Source of the DNA: Rhodeus uyekii
Taxonomy: Eukaryota; Chordata; Actinopteri; Cypriniformes; Acheilognathidae
NCBI GenBank assembly: GCA_037043235.1
Contig: JAWRVZ010000086.1
Span: 1,580,001-1,644,000, forward strand
Reading direction: 5' to 3'
Length of the DNA: 64,000 nt
Part shown: in pieces, positions 22,480 to 33,360 of the stretch
How positions within the stretch are numbered: the stretch's first letter is position 1
Layout of the letters: each line of letters begins with the position of its first letter
Program-made: the position numbers and the translations under genes
Notes under the pieces: model-generated
Told to the model about the DNA's origin: nothing
What the model saw: only the letters and a program-made list of their open reading frames with translations
Databases searched by the model: none

Positions 22480-22687
22480 GCTAGGCTAGTCACTCTATGT
22501 GAAGTATTTCCAGAAACTGTTGGGTCTGGTGACAGTAGCATCCAACGGCCCACCTTTTGGCCTACTGTACATGAGACCTCTACAGTGGTGGCTCAAGACC
22601 AGGGGGTTTTCCCCGAGGGGCAACCCATCTCACATGATCAAGGTCACGCGGCTATACCTTCAAACCTTAGACATGGTCTAAGGCACC
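22480..22687 (+). pseudogene. DIRS reverse transcriptase C-terminal fragment
   Basis: The encoded segment around LLGLVTVASNGPPFGLLYM and MRPLQWWLKTRGF parallels the intact element's RT/RNase H junction (LLGHMSSAAAVTPLGLMHM, MRPLQHWL). Sequence stops at the LINE insertion and resumes after 24504 with the RNase H start. Upstream RT with the catalytic YxDD box is missing. Confidence 0.65.
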
Positions 22688-23643
22688 TTGTTGACTTCAG
22701 CTCAGCATTCAACACTATCATCCCGGCCAAGTTAATAGCCAAACTTGAAGACTTGGGCATCAATACCTCACTCTGCAACTGGATTCTGGACTTCCTGACC
22801 AACAGACCCCAGAATGTCCGATCTGGATCCACCTGCTCCACGTCCATCACACTTAACACTGGTGTACCACAGGGCTGTGTGCTAAGCCCGTTTCTCGTTA
22901 CCCGCTTCACCTCCGACTGCAAGCCTGTGTTTGGATCTAATGCCATCGTCAAGTTCGCAGACGACACTACGGTGATTGGTCTCATCAGCAACAACGATGA
23001 GACTTCCTACAGGGAAGAGATCCAGCACCTGTCCACATGGTGCAATGAAAATAACCTGCTCCTCAACACCACCAAAACGAAGGAGCTCATCGTGGACTTC
23101 AGGAAAGAGTCAAGAGGCACACACGACACCATCCACATCAATGAAATGGCCGTTGAGCGTGTCTCCAGCTTCAAGTTCCTGGGGATCCACATCTCGGCTG
23201 ACATGACCTGGACAACCAACACCTCCAGCCTGGTCAAGAAGGCTCACCAGCGCCTCTTCTTCCTGAGGACACTGAGGAAGAATCAGCTCTCCTCGGCTAT
23301 CCTGGTGAACTTCTACCGCTGCGCTATAGAAAGCATCCTGACGAACTGTGTCACAGTGTGGTATGGGTGCTGTTCTGTCGCGGAGCACAAGGCACTGCAG
23401 CGGGTGGTGAAAACTGCCCAACGCATCACAGGGACTCCACTTCCTGCCATCGAGCACGTCCAGAGGAAACGCTGTCTGCGTCGAGCTCGCAGCATCCTCA
23501 AGGACTCCTCTCACCCAGCCCACAGACTGTTCTCCCTCCTTCCCTCCGGCAGGCGTTTCAGGTGCCTCCGGACCAGAACCAGCAGACTAAAGAACAGTTT
23601 CTTCCCCAGAGCTGTCTCTTTACTGAACTCTAACCCTTGCTGA
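22688..23643 (+). pseudogene. L2-like LINE reverse transcriptase, N-terminally truncated
   Basis: About 318 codons remain. I see VDFSSAFNTI (RT motif A), the GVPQGCVLSP motif, the FADDTTVIG catalytic box and a typical L2 thumb and C-terminus (SFKFLGIHIS, HPAHRLFSLLPSGRRFRCLR). The N-terminal endonuclease and the first RT motifs are absent. Between GCVLSP and the FADD box a few residues look scrambled relative to the family. The frame is open without a stop and continuous with 334 bp of upstream DIRS-derived sequence, giving an accidental 429-codon open frame from 22354. It is not expected to be functional. Confidence 0.85.
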
Positions 23644-24115
23644 CCCCACTCCCCTCACAGACTCCTCTCCCCCCCACCACCATCCCACTCCCCTCACAGA
23701 CTCCTCTCCCCCCCACCACCATCCCACTCTCCTCTTACCCCCCCAACATCCCACTCCCCTCATAGACTCCTCTCCCCCCCACCATCCCACTCCCCTCACA
23801 GACTCTCCTCTTACCACCATCCCACTCCCCTCACAGACTCTCCTCTTACCACCATCCCACTCCCCTCATAGACTCCTCTCCCCCCCCCACCATCCCACTC
23901 CCCTCATAGAATCCTCACTCCCCCACCACATCCCACTCCCCTCACAGACTCTCCTCTTACCACCATCCCACTCCCCTCATAGAATCCTCACTCCCCCACC
24001 ACCATCCCACTCCCCTCACAGACTCTCCTCTTACCACCATCCCACTCCCCTCATAGACTCCTCTTTCCCCCCACCACCATCCTACTCCCCTCACAGACTC
24101 TCCTCTTACCCCCCC
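23644..24115 (+). repeat. CT-rich minisatellite in the LINE 3' region
   Basis: Imperfect units of about 30-45 bp built on 'accatcccactcccctca' and 'cagactcctctcccc' are repeated more than ten times, with length variants. It lies directly after the LINE stop codon and is a local expansion. Confidence 0.9.
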
Positions 24116-24504
24116 GCATCTCACTTATTTGCACTGTCCATGCTCATTGCACTACCTTAAATCTACTGCTTACCTTAAGTTAACAATTGTATACATCTAC
24201 CTGTAAATTCTGTTTATAGTTAGACATCTGTATATACATTTACATTTATAGCACATATTCACCTGTAATTATATTTATAGCACACACTCACCTGTTATAG
24301 TAATAACCATCTGTATATTTATATTCATTGTACATATTACCTGTAAATCCTGTACATCTCCATATCCTGCACTTATGCAACCATTGTATATATCCTGCAC
24401 TTGCTGCTATTGCACTTCTGGTTGGACCTAAACTGCATTTCGTTGCCTTGTACCTGTACTTGTGTAATGACAATAAAGTTGAATCTAATCTAATCTAATC
24501 TAAT

Positions 24505-24980
24505 GTGGAAGAAACCCTGGTTTCTATCCCATGGTCTCGTGTTGGGAGCTCCTTGTCGTCACTGAGTGCTAACGACGGATGCCTCCCTCACCGGATGAGG
24601 AGCGATCCTATACGGTCGCTCAGCACAAGGTTTTTGGAGACCATCCTAGACCATCTCTCCTAGCACATCATTCGTCTGGTAATGATGGCTGTCTATATGG
24701 CTTGCACCATATCCTCCTGTGGTCCCAAGGGAAGTCGATCTCACTGGGGGCGGTTCACATCCCTGGTACACAATCTGGGAGCAGACATCCTGTCGAGGCA
24801 GGGGAAAGGAGGCTCCACCCCGAGGTGGTGGAGCAGATATGGGAGATATTTGGACAGGCACAAAGTGGATCTGTTCGCGTCTTGAGAGACCTTACACTCT
24901 CCACTCTGAGGGTGATCACATCTGACATACACTTGTCACTATGGCAGCATTTGTATAGTGTTCCTACAGCGTTTTGAAGC
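24505..24980 (+). pseudogene. DIRS RNase H fragment
   Basis: Segments such as HILLWSQGKSISLGAVHIPG and RRLHPEVVEQIWEIFGQAQ parallel the intact element at 55576 (HLLLWSQHRLGSLRAVYIPG, WRLHPQAVQLIWSRFGEAQ). The first bases after the LINE still read like the pre-RNase H linker and its TTDAS-type start. Frameshifts and an internal deletion break the frame, and the recombinase region that should follow is lost. Confidence 0.7.
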
Positions 24981-24984
24981 AGCA

Positions 24985-25060
24985 CGAGTTCCCTTGAAAG
25001 GGAACATCTTGGTTACATATGTAACCTTATTTCCTTAAATAGGGAATGAGTCGCTGCATC
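24985..25060 (+). repeat. internal complementary region of decayed DIRS
   Basis: 'gagttcccttgaaagggaac' matches the left terminus in inverted sense. 'aatagggaatgagtcgctg' is complementary to the right terminus ('cagcgtctcgttccctatt'). Such a region bridges the two ends during circular DNA synthesis in DIRS elements. Confidence 0.75.
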
Positions 25061-25113
25061 CCTTTGCCATACCTCCTGAGTGCCTGCCCACAGCATCCAC
25101 TTCAGACACTTTT

Positions 25114-25515
25114 TGTCACGGTTCTGTCTCTGTTTCCAGTGTTATTAGTGTTCTAGTGGACAGAACCGTGGCACTGCTCTCTCTCTCCCATGTGTTTGTC
25201 TCGTTAGTGCCTGCCCCGCCTCCTTGTTTCCCATAATCATTCCCAGCTGTTTCTCATCACTACCTTCCCTCATGTGCCCTATTTAATCCCGGTGTGTTTG
25301 CTGTCCTGTGTGGTGTCGTTATCTTTTCATGTCTGATCATGTGTGAGTTGTTTCCCCGGTCCATCCGGTTTGTTTTATGTTGAGTAGTTATGATCATGGT
25401 TATGTTATGTTTTCCCCATCGTGGGTTTTTGTTTGCATTTTGTGTTCTTTTGTTATTCTAAATAAATCCTGTATTTTTCCCCTGCTCTTGAGTCCTCCCT
25501 GAATGTTTTGTGACA
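25114..25515 (+). mobile_element. solo LTR (TGTCACG family)
   Basis: 402 bp. It starts TGTCACGGTTCTG and ends TTTGTGACA, with a perfect target duplication ctttt at 25109-25113 and 25516-25520. It contains a TTTAAT-type box and an AAATAAATCC polyadenylation-like stretch near its end. It is inserted between the internal complementary region and the right terminal repeat of the decayed DIRS. Confidence 0.9.
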
Positions 25516-25520
25516 CTTTT

Positions 25521-25700
25521 TGCTGCCGGCTGTTTCACATAGCACGCATTTATAAATTCCTGACGTCATCCACTCTGATGTCCTCTCACGCAATTGGTTA
25601 GATTGCATACGTGCTTCATGACACATTCACGCAGAGGCGTTCTCACAGCGCTTCCCACAGACACAGCGTCTCGTTCCCTATTCAGGGAACTAAGGTTACA
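25521..25700 (-). repeat. right inverted terminal repeat of decayed DIRS
   Basis: Inverted counterpart of 21116-21296. It keeps a TGACGTCA word at 25562-25569 and the 'ttataaatt' box in inverted orientation. It ends near 'cgttccctattcagggaac'. Confidence 0.75.
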
Positions 25701-25717
25701 TACATAACCGAGACGTT

Positions 25718-25865
25718 TGCCATTATAGCAACAAAAAAATAAGCATTTTAAAAAGTATTAAAATGGAAAACAGCCTTGCTAAATGTAATAATATTTCGTA
25801 ATAGTACTATGTATTTTAGATTAAACATATCCAGCCTTGGTGAGCTTAAGAAATTTTTCAAAAAC
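25718..25865 (-). repeat. common cyprinid interspersed repeat, part 2
   Basis: Continues the repeat broken at 21115: 'tttgccattatagcaac', 'aaaacagccttgctaaatgtaataatatttc' and 'ccttggtgagc.taag' are consensus words of that family. Confidence 0.6.
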
Positions 25866-27435
25866 TTTTTTTTTTTAAACATCTTACAGACACTTAAATC
25901 ATCTATTCTTTTTTAAAGTATCATTATAAAAACATTTAGTTTGAGAATTTGAAACTTGTGTATTAAGACACAATGCATCTTCTTGTTCTTCTCCTATTTG
26001 TGTGTAAGTGCATATGTGTCATTTTGAATGTGTCTTACCTGTATGCCTAAAAGAAAAAAGCAGATAACATACCTTGAAGGCAAGTAATCACCCAAAATGA
26101 AATGGCTTCAAAAGGTAACAGTTCTCTATGCATGACAAATGCCTTGTCTTCTTGTTGTCTATATCTTGCACATTTATGCATGGATACACATATTCAGGTC
26201 AGATTTATGTTCAGCGATGCTTGAAGCACAAAGATATCTCTCTTCTATACAAGCTGAAAATTACATCACCGAAAATCTTGTTCCATGTGTTATACACAAA
26301 TACACAAGCATCTTTCTGAAACTACCTGCTTTACACATCTGTACTGATAGAAGTGCACAAGACAAATTAAGATGCCTGCTATAGAGTAACTCTGGGAAAC
26401 AAAGCTGTGATTACAAGATATCCGGATGAACTAATGAGCTCTTCTGGAAGAGCTAATCATTAATTTGCCAATGTTTTCCAGTTTCATGTCATTAATGAGA
26501 GTAGTTTCTCTTATACAAAAGTGAGAGTTAGAGATAATTTTCATTTGTAATCAATAATCTTATTGGAGCACTTCTGCAAACAATGATACCACATCTACAA
26601 TTCAGTACTGGAGAGACCTGAGAAGTTGGACATTTTTGTGATTTAAAATGCTATTTAGTTATTTTACATACACATACCTTAATCACTAATAAAATGCTTT
26701 AAATAATAATGAATGCACCAATAATTACAATGCAGGATAAATACTTTAATTTCAACTGTCCCATCATCCCTTCATGTAAAATTGTTCCTTACTATATTTA
26801 TGAGTCTGTCATGTCAGGCTCCAAGGCAATCTTTCACTGGCAAAATGAAAAATAAAGAAAGTGAAGAATACCAATGTCATGCTAAATTACTTCATGATTG
26901 AGATACCATACCATTGTACTCACATGAAAGTGAAAATGTTCAGTGTTCATCTTGAAATGGCAAGTGGTTCTATTCAAGTCAGTGAGAGGAGTAAACCGGT
27001 TACCAAATCACTGAACATCCATTTCTACCAGTGTCAGACAATGTTAAAGTTATGTGAACACCGCCCAGTGGAAATTGATATAATAATATGTTCTGCACAG
27101 CGAAATGAAAATGAAAGGATATACAATATACTGGTACTATATGTGACAGAAGATGAAGATGAAGGAGAGTTCAAAAGGTTTTCAATAAACAAAAGGGTTT
27201 TTCTAATGAAAAACAAACACGGGTAATCAAGAACAATGAAGACAAAGTAACAGCATGTCCACACACAAACAAGAAAATAGACACAAAAAACAACAACCCA
27301 GAAACACAGGGTGAAATGTATATGGTGATGAATAACGAAATGCACACGATGATGAACAGAAATGACAAACAGCTGTGATGATGATTGTGAGTGGCGGGAA
27401 ACTAAGAAAAAGAGACACGTGACTGAAAACAAACT
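25866..27435. other. unannotated DNA
   Basis: No gene is recognised. Open frames of 60-120 codons (such as 26861-27226 plus and 27034-27537 minus) have no motifs and low-complexity composition, so I treat them as chance. From about 27200 the text becomes purine-rich and may already be decayed LTR-element sequence. Confidence 0.4.
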
Positions 27436-28565
27436 AAGTCTGAGAGTCTTGCTCTCCTGGAAGTCGCAGTTCACTATGGTGACAAGTGGGAGAGGAGGAT
27501 GAGGAGATGAAAAAGGGATAGAGAAGGGGATTGGCACAGGGATGGCACATGCAGGCAGAGGGATACAGGAGAAGATTGTGTAGGAGTACCGGCAGAGACA
27601 GAGCTGATGTTAGGGGATCCCAGAATGCAGACGGAAAGGTTATGGTCCTGAGTGACACCGCTGGTACAGGATAACAAGTCGAGGGTGTGTCGACGAGTAC
27701 CTGCTGTAGCCGTAAAGGTGGCGGAAGGGACCGTAGCAGTTGGTCCGCAAGTCTGTGGTGGAAGCAGAGTGAGGACTGAGCAAGGGCCGGCAGCAATGTC
27801 ACCCTGTAGCCTATGACTGGTTGACTTCACTAAAGCTAAGCAGGGCTGTGCCTGGTTATTTTCCTGGATGGGAGACTGACTTGATTGCTGCTGGAAGTGG
27901 TGTTAGGAGGCCAGCAGGGTGTGCTCACCCTCTGGATCCTAATGCCCCAGTATAGTGACGGGGACACTGTACTGCAATGAGCACCGTCTTTCGGATGAGA
28001 CGATAAACCAAGGTCCTGACTCTCTGTGGTCATTAGAAATGTCCTTCAAAGAATAGGGGTGTAACCCCGGCATCCTGGCCAAATTTGTCCATCATGGCTT
28101 CCTAACCATCCCCTTTCTCTGATTGGCTTCATCACTCTGTCTCCTCTCCACCAATAAGCTAGTGTGTGGTGAGCGTTCTAGCACAATATGGCTGCCGTCG
28201 CATCATCTAGGTGGATGCTGCACTCTAGTGGCGGTTGAGGAGATTCCCCTGTCCATGTAAGCACTTTGAGAGTCTTTGATAAAGCACTACATAAATGTAA
28301 TGAATTATTATTATGATTAAGGGGAAGCCGGTGGGACGGGGAACTCTGGTGGAGCCGAGGGTGGGAGGAGCCAAGGCAGAGTCAACAGGTCGACGAGCAG
28401 AGATGGAGTGAAAGGATCCGAGGTTGAAGGTGGAGCCACAAGACCTTCTTGCTTCGGGTGAGGCTGGAGGTTGCATGACCTGTAGGCATTCCTAGGAATG
28501 ACGAAAGGGTGCAGACATCCAGCAGAGGAGGTTTGCGGTGATGGTGTAGGAGGTAAACTTGATGA
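27436..28565 (-). mobile_element. degenerate LTR-element internal sequence, split by a SINE
   Basis: Both flanks of the SINE (27436-27794 and 28320-28565) are GA-rich and resemble the antisense internal region of the element at 40815-42000, for example 'gaggctggagg...ggcattcc' and 'gtggagcc.aag' words. No LTR pair or target duplication can be defined. The assignment is tentative. Confidence 0.35.
27795..28319 (+). mobile_element. 5S-rRNA-derived SINE (SINE3 type)
   Basis: The head resembles 5S rRNA with its internal polymerase III promoter: 'aagctaagcagggctgtgcc' and 'ggatgggagac' match the A-box/C-box part of vertebrate 5S. The middle carries the block 'tttcggatgagacgataaacc' known from fish SINE3. 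The tail 'agcactttgagag...taaagcactacataaatgtaatg' followed by (att)n is LINE-like. About 525 bp, near full length, in plus orientation. Confidence 0.85.
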
Positions 28566-29800
28566 GAACTTCACTATGGGGTTCTGGGTGATGGTAATGC
28601 AATGGTAATGAACAACAATACTTAAACGTGATGAATTGTGTAGACTTAATAATAAGACATAATAATTAAAAGACTTAAAAGACATAATAATGGACATAAC
28701 AGTATGAGGACTAACATGAGGAAATCTGTTTATAATAGGCTATTAGGTTTGAATTTATTGGTCCTATGCTCCCTATTGACTATGTGTTGAATAATATGTC
28801 TATTGACTAATATGTCTATAATGGCAAATGTTGCTTAGTGAACGCTTAAGTTTATACAATGATTATAATGCAAGGCAAGCACATTCAAATGAATTGCATT
28901 TACAGAATCCTGGGGCCGGGGTTAGATTAGTCGACTAGTCGGTTGCAAAATTAGTTTAGGACAAACAGTTTAGCTTAAATAGTTTAGAAATTAGTCGCTA
29001 ACTGTACCTAACATACCTAACTGTACATTTTAATGCTGTGAAACCTAAATTCACATATAACATTTAAAATTATTTATTTTAGTGTTTAATTTGTTATGTA
29101 TTTAGACAAAATAGCATAGAATTTTTATATTTAATATTGTTCATTTACCAGCCATAATTATAATATCTAGGCTTTTTTCCCCATTTAATATTCCTGTTTT
29201 AGTTGGAAATATACCACATTAAAGAATTAAAAATGATGGTCAACAGCATTTCCCATTGGTTTATCTTCTGATCTAAAAGGTTTCCCTGTTCCATTACTGT
29301 CCCCTGGCACACGACTTACATTTTTTAAACATCTGGAAGTAAAAAGGAATTACACTGAAATCCTTTGAAATACCACAAAAATCTCTTAAATTGATTGTTA
29401 TGAGCTGCATTTCATAAAAGGCTAGATATTTAACAAAGATGTAAAGGACCAATTTGTGAAGAGAGCCAAATGTTATCTTGAACATCAGCCAGCGAGCTCA
29501 TTACAAAAGCTAATGCAATCTACTGACATCACTGGACTCCTCGAATTGTCAAAGCTCTCAAAACCCTTTAAAAATGTAACAATAAAAGCAACCAAACCAG
29601 AGCAAAACCTCAGGCAGTGTTATGATTTATCAGGAGAATAAGGAAAGAGGTGAAACCTAATAACACAACTAATTGTGTGGTGTAGAACATCCAATCATAT
29701 AATCTGAGTGTCTCTAAATTGATGACTAGGAGGCAACAAAAAACTTCAGGTCACCTTGAAAACAGCACAAGCACTTCATTTTCTACCATAATGTCACTTA
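28566..29800. other. unannotated AT-rich DNA
   Basis: No gene or transposon terminus is recognised. The part from 29290 to 29640 is of somewhat higher complexity but carries no motif I can name. Confidence 0.45.
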
Positions 29801-30181
29801 AAGGATAATACACTCAAAGATGAATGAATTATGTCATCATTTACTCACCATCGAGTTGTTGCATGAATTTAGTTCTTGTGCTGAACACAAATCTGCTGAA
29901 TTAAAATTAACATAAAAAGAAGATATTTTGAAGAATATGTGTAGCCAAACAGTTGATGGGCCTCATTGACTTCCATAGTATAAGGAGAGTATAGTATATA
30001 TAGTATATATAGGAGAATACTATGGAAGTCAATTGGATTCATCAACTGTTTTTTTTCTGACATTTTTCAAAATATCCTCTTTTGAGTTCAGCAGAAGAAA
30101 AAAATTCATACAGGTTTGGAACAACTTGAATGTGAGTAAATCATGGCAGAATTAAAAAATTTGGGTGAACTATCCCTAATA
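29801..30181. mobile_element. Angel-like palindromic MITE
   Basis: The two halves are inverted copies. 'aagaagatattttgaagaat' on the left pairs with 'tttttcaaaatatcctctttt' on the right, and 'cattgacttccatagta' pairs with 'tactatggaagtcaattg'. The outer ends read 'aaggataatacactcaaaga' and 'tttgggtgaactatcccta'. This is the layout of the abundant zebrafish Angel-type foldback element. The loop region has (tatag)n-like text. It has no coding capacity. A decayed half copy may lie at 51105-51190. Confidence 0.8.
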
Positions 30182-31490
30182 GGACAGACAGGCTACAACT
30201 TCCTTTAATTGTCTCTCACTCTTAGCCAGTGGATGAATGGAGCCTAATGTAAGCAGCCTGTCAAGAAGTTATGCAGATTCAGCATTCGATAATACTTGTC
30301 ACTGTTGTGTCTGGGTGAGAAAAGGAAGAGTCAATGTGGACTTATTATCCTGGGCCATGGGCACTGCGAGCCAGACACTGACTGACAGAGGAAGGGCAAT
30401 ACATCAGCGTGTGATCATAACTCAAACACATGAAACCAAACAAACATTTCACCACAGTTCAGCGAGAGGACATCTGCAGCAACAGTGCAGGCAATAAAAA
30501 ATACTGAGCCCAGAGTTACAAATAACACACAAAGGATACAAACAATAATACTGCCAGACCATCTTGTGTCTGTTTCACAAATACGCTAACAACAAAGTAA
30601 AGTTAAATCAAATACAATTATTTTCAATAATTAATTAAAACTGAAGCAAAAGTAGACCATATTTGTTTATATGCACTACTATTATAAATACCATGGCATG
30701 TGGTAAGGGGCATAAGTTGAGGAGCACGCGACACCATCTTGAGGCAATTAACTTGGCCTTTGAACACTGAAAATTATTTTCAGTATGAAAAAGCATTAAA
30801 ATAAGGAACAAAACATTTTTATAAATGTAACTCAGTGTGATACCAAATATTACATTGCATTATTCTCCCCTTATGTACACCCACACACAAAACACTTGGA
30901 AATAAACTTGAAATGCTATGAAAAGCAAGGAGAGATTTTTCATAGAGATTACTGGAGCTAAAACTAAAAAGTTACCTGAAACCTTTAATATATCTGTATT
31001 AATTCATAAAAATAATAAGAATAAAAATCGAATTGAATTAAAAATAATGTAACAACATATTTAATACAAACGGCTAAAGTTATCTAGTCAGAATAAAAAC
31101 TAATTGTAATCCTAATAAAAATATTCTTAATGCCATTTATAAGAATCCCGATGTATTGCATAACTGTTTTTTGTGCACCTGCATGCAAAACAGTAGACAT
31201 TATTTGTTAGATACTTATGTAATATGTCTTAAGATGTTGTTTAGATTTAAGAGACGCTCTGGCTTGAAGGCCACAGGTGTTTAGGCTGCTGGCAAATGGA
31301 TCCAAAATCTACCCCAAAGTCCTGTGATTCAAATCTTTTCTTAAGAAATTTGTTCCACTTGGGAATGTTCACCAAATCTAATGCTTAAAGGGCTCAACAT
31401 CAGACGAGGTTCAGGACTTCAAAACTGCAGATGAAAACACCTAAGGTAAGAAAGTATGCGGCATACCACATTTTGGTGCCAAAATACCAT
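30182..31490. other. unannotated AT-rich DNA
   Basis: No coding region or transposon terminus is recognised. An 86-codon frame at 30237-30497 has no motif I know. Just before 31491 there is a short perfect palindrome (ttttggtgccaaaa, 31471-31484). Confidence 0.45.
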
Positions 31491-31817
31491 TCACGAGTTC
31501 ACACTTACGAATGATTCAGGAGCAATGAATGGTAAGCGTATTTGGCGAGCTGTCCGAGGAGAGGGCTCCGAGCTCGGTGTTAGCCCGAACCTGGAGCACT
31601 CCCCCCGTATCCTGACTTTGATAGGAACAATTAAGTGTGAGGAGTTGGGGTGGTGGAGGGATGCCGAAAAATATCAAAGAGCTGTAGGTGAGTCAAACGT
31701 GTCTATATATACGTACTTCCTCTCCTGCTGATAGGATGAGGAGTAATTGCTGATGACGTGTTGATTGTATAATCATTTGAACGTGCTCCTCCCGAACTTT
31801 GTTAATAAAACATCATT
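31491..31817 (+). repeat. 327-bp repeat unit, complete copy
   Basis: It starts TCACGAGTTCACAC and ends AATAAAACATCAT. It contains a TATA-like box (tctatatatacgta, about 31700) and, about 100 bases later, an AATAAA signal: the arrangement of a short LTR, though the termini are not TG...CA and no target duplication is evident. Inverted copies lie at 49241-49565 and 52745-53071, and an interrupted copy directly follows. Class unknown. Confidence 0.8.
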
Positions 31818-32224
31818 TCACGAGTTCACACTTACGAATGATTCAGGAGCAATGAATGGTAAGCGTATTTGGCGAGCTGTCCGAGGAGAGGGCTCCGAGC
31901 TCGGTGTTAGCCCGAACCTGGAGCACTCCCCCCAAAAATTGCAACCTAGTCGGACAGCCGCTGAAGATTTTGATGACCCCCCAAAGAATTGCAAGGTTAC
32001 AGCTGGGGGGGTAGATTGTGAGTTCGGGAGGGCAGATGAATGTTGCTGTAGAGGGCTTGAGGTGCGTAGGGGATGATATGGCTTTAGCATTGGGTATGTG
32101 TTTGTTGTTCAATTTGTTGCCAGAAAGAGAATTGGGTGTAATTTGTTTCTGGGAGTATGAGGGGTACCTCTGAAACTACTCCCCTGGCTGCCATAGGAGA
32201 AGGGAGGTATGAAGCCACCGCGGT

Positions 32225-33300
32225 AGGGGAAACCCCCGTGGTCGCTGCGGGAGGCAGGAGGTACATCGCCGCTGCGACAGTGGAAACCCCCCGGGGCCGC
32301 TGCGGGAGGCAGGGGGTACATCGCCGCCGTGACGGTGGAAACCCCTCGGGGCCGCTGTGGGAGCAGGGGGCACGTCGCTGCCGTAGCAGTGGAAACCCCA
32401 CGGGGCTCTCACAGCAGCAGGAGGCACGTCAGCGTCTTAGCAGGGGAAACCCCTCTGGCCCCCGCAGTAGCAGGAGGCACATCGCTGTTGCAGCAGGGGA
32501 AACCCCTCGGGGCCGCTGCAGGACCAAGGTGGTGCGTCGCTGCCGCGGTGGTGGAAACCCCCGTGGTCGCTGCGGGAGGCATATCGCTGCCGTGGCAGTG
32601 GAAACCCCTCGGGGCTGTCGCGGGAGCAGGGGGCACTTTGCCGCTGCGATGGTGGAAACCCCTCGGGGCCGCTGTGGGAGCAGGAGGAGGCACGTCGCTG
32701 CGGAGACGGTGGAAACCCCTCGGGGCTGCTGCAGGAGCAGGAGGCACGTCGCCGCTGTGACGGTGGAAGCCCCTCGGGGCCGCTGTGGGAGCAGGGGGCA
32801 CGTCGCCGCCGTGACGGTGGAAACCCCTCGGGGCTGCTGCAGGAGCAGGAGGCACGTCGCCACTGTGACGGTGGAAACCCCTCGGGGCCGCTGTGGGAGC
32901 AGGAGGCACGTCACTACCGTAGCAGTGGAAACCCCTCGGGGCCCCCACAGCAGCAGGAGGCACGTCAACGTCACAGCAGGGGAAACCCCTCTGGGCCCCT
33001 GCAGCGGCAGGAGGTACGTCAGCGTCGTAGCAGGGGAAAGCCCCTCTGAGCCCTTTCAGCGGCAGGAGGCACGTCAACGTCGTAGCAGGGGAAACCCCTC
33101 TGGGCCCCTGCAGCGGCAGGAGGCACGTCAGCGTCATAGCAGGGGAAAGCCCCTCTGGGCCTTTGAAGCGGCAGGAGGCACGTCAGCGTCGCAGCAGGAG
33201 AAAACCCCTCGGGGCCCCGGCGACAGCAGGAGGCACGTCGCCACCACTGCAGCGAAAAACCCCTCCGCCGCAGGACCAAAGAGGTACGTCGCTGCTGTGG
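32225..33300 (+). repeat. 54-bp tandem array with long open frames
   Basis: About twenty diverged units follow the pattern gtggaaacccctcggggccg...gcaggaggcacgtcg. The 54-bp period keeps a 405-codon plus-strand frame open (32157-33374; 18-residue repeats of the type VETPRGRCGSRRHVAAVT), and also a 242-codon and a 181-codon minus-strand frame. Openness in several frames is what a 3n repeat gives without selection, so I do not call a protein. Units share 'GTGGAAA' and 'CGTC.CTGC.G..GCA' with the 46-bp array that follows. Confidence 0.8.
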
Positions 33301-33360
33301 TGGTGGAACTGATTGAAAGAATGGCTCCCTTGGGAGTAAGAAAGCACATCGATCCTGTGG

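Larger units (their letters stand above)
22688..24504 (+). mobile_element. 5'-truncated L2-like LINE
   Basis: The element starts inside the RT domain, continues to a stop codon at 23641-23643, then has a long 3' region with a tandem repeat. It ends with a 'gacaataaagttgaatc' stretch and (taatc)n tail, the 3'-end style of fish L2 elements. It lies in the RT/RNase H region of the decayed DIRS. 5' truncation is the usual outcome of target-primed reverse transcription. Confidence 0.8.
21116..25717 (+). mobile_element. decayed DIRS-type retrotransposon with nested LINE and solo LTR
   Basis: Inverted terminal repeats pair 21116-21296 with 25521-25700 (cagccggcagc/gctgccggctg at the inner edges). 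An internal region near 24985-25060 is complementary to both outer ends, the hallmark of DIRS. Remnants of Gag (21506-21817), RT (22480-22680) and RNase H (24500-24890) occur in the right order. An L2-like LINE is inserted at about 22688-24504 and a solo LTR at 25114-25515. No tyrosine recombinase frame survives; that part is deleted. The outer ends join the two halves of a known repeat without an obvious target duplication, as expected for DIRS. Confidence 0.8.

Noticed and set aside
27034..27537. 167-codon minus-strand frame
   Set aside because: Low-complexity Phe/Ser/Val-rich translation without motif, overlapping decayed repeat DNA.
27795..27920. 5S rRNA gene
   Set aside because: The 5S-like part is diverged, fused to a SINE3 body and LINE-like tail, so it is a SINE and not an rRNA gene.
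32409..33137. 242-codon minus-strand frame in the 54-bp array
   Set aside because: Expected from a tandem repeat with a 3n period; no motif.
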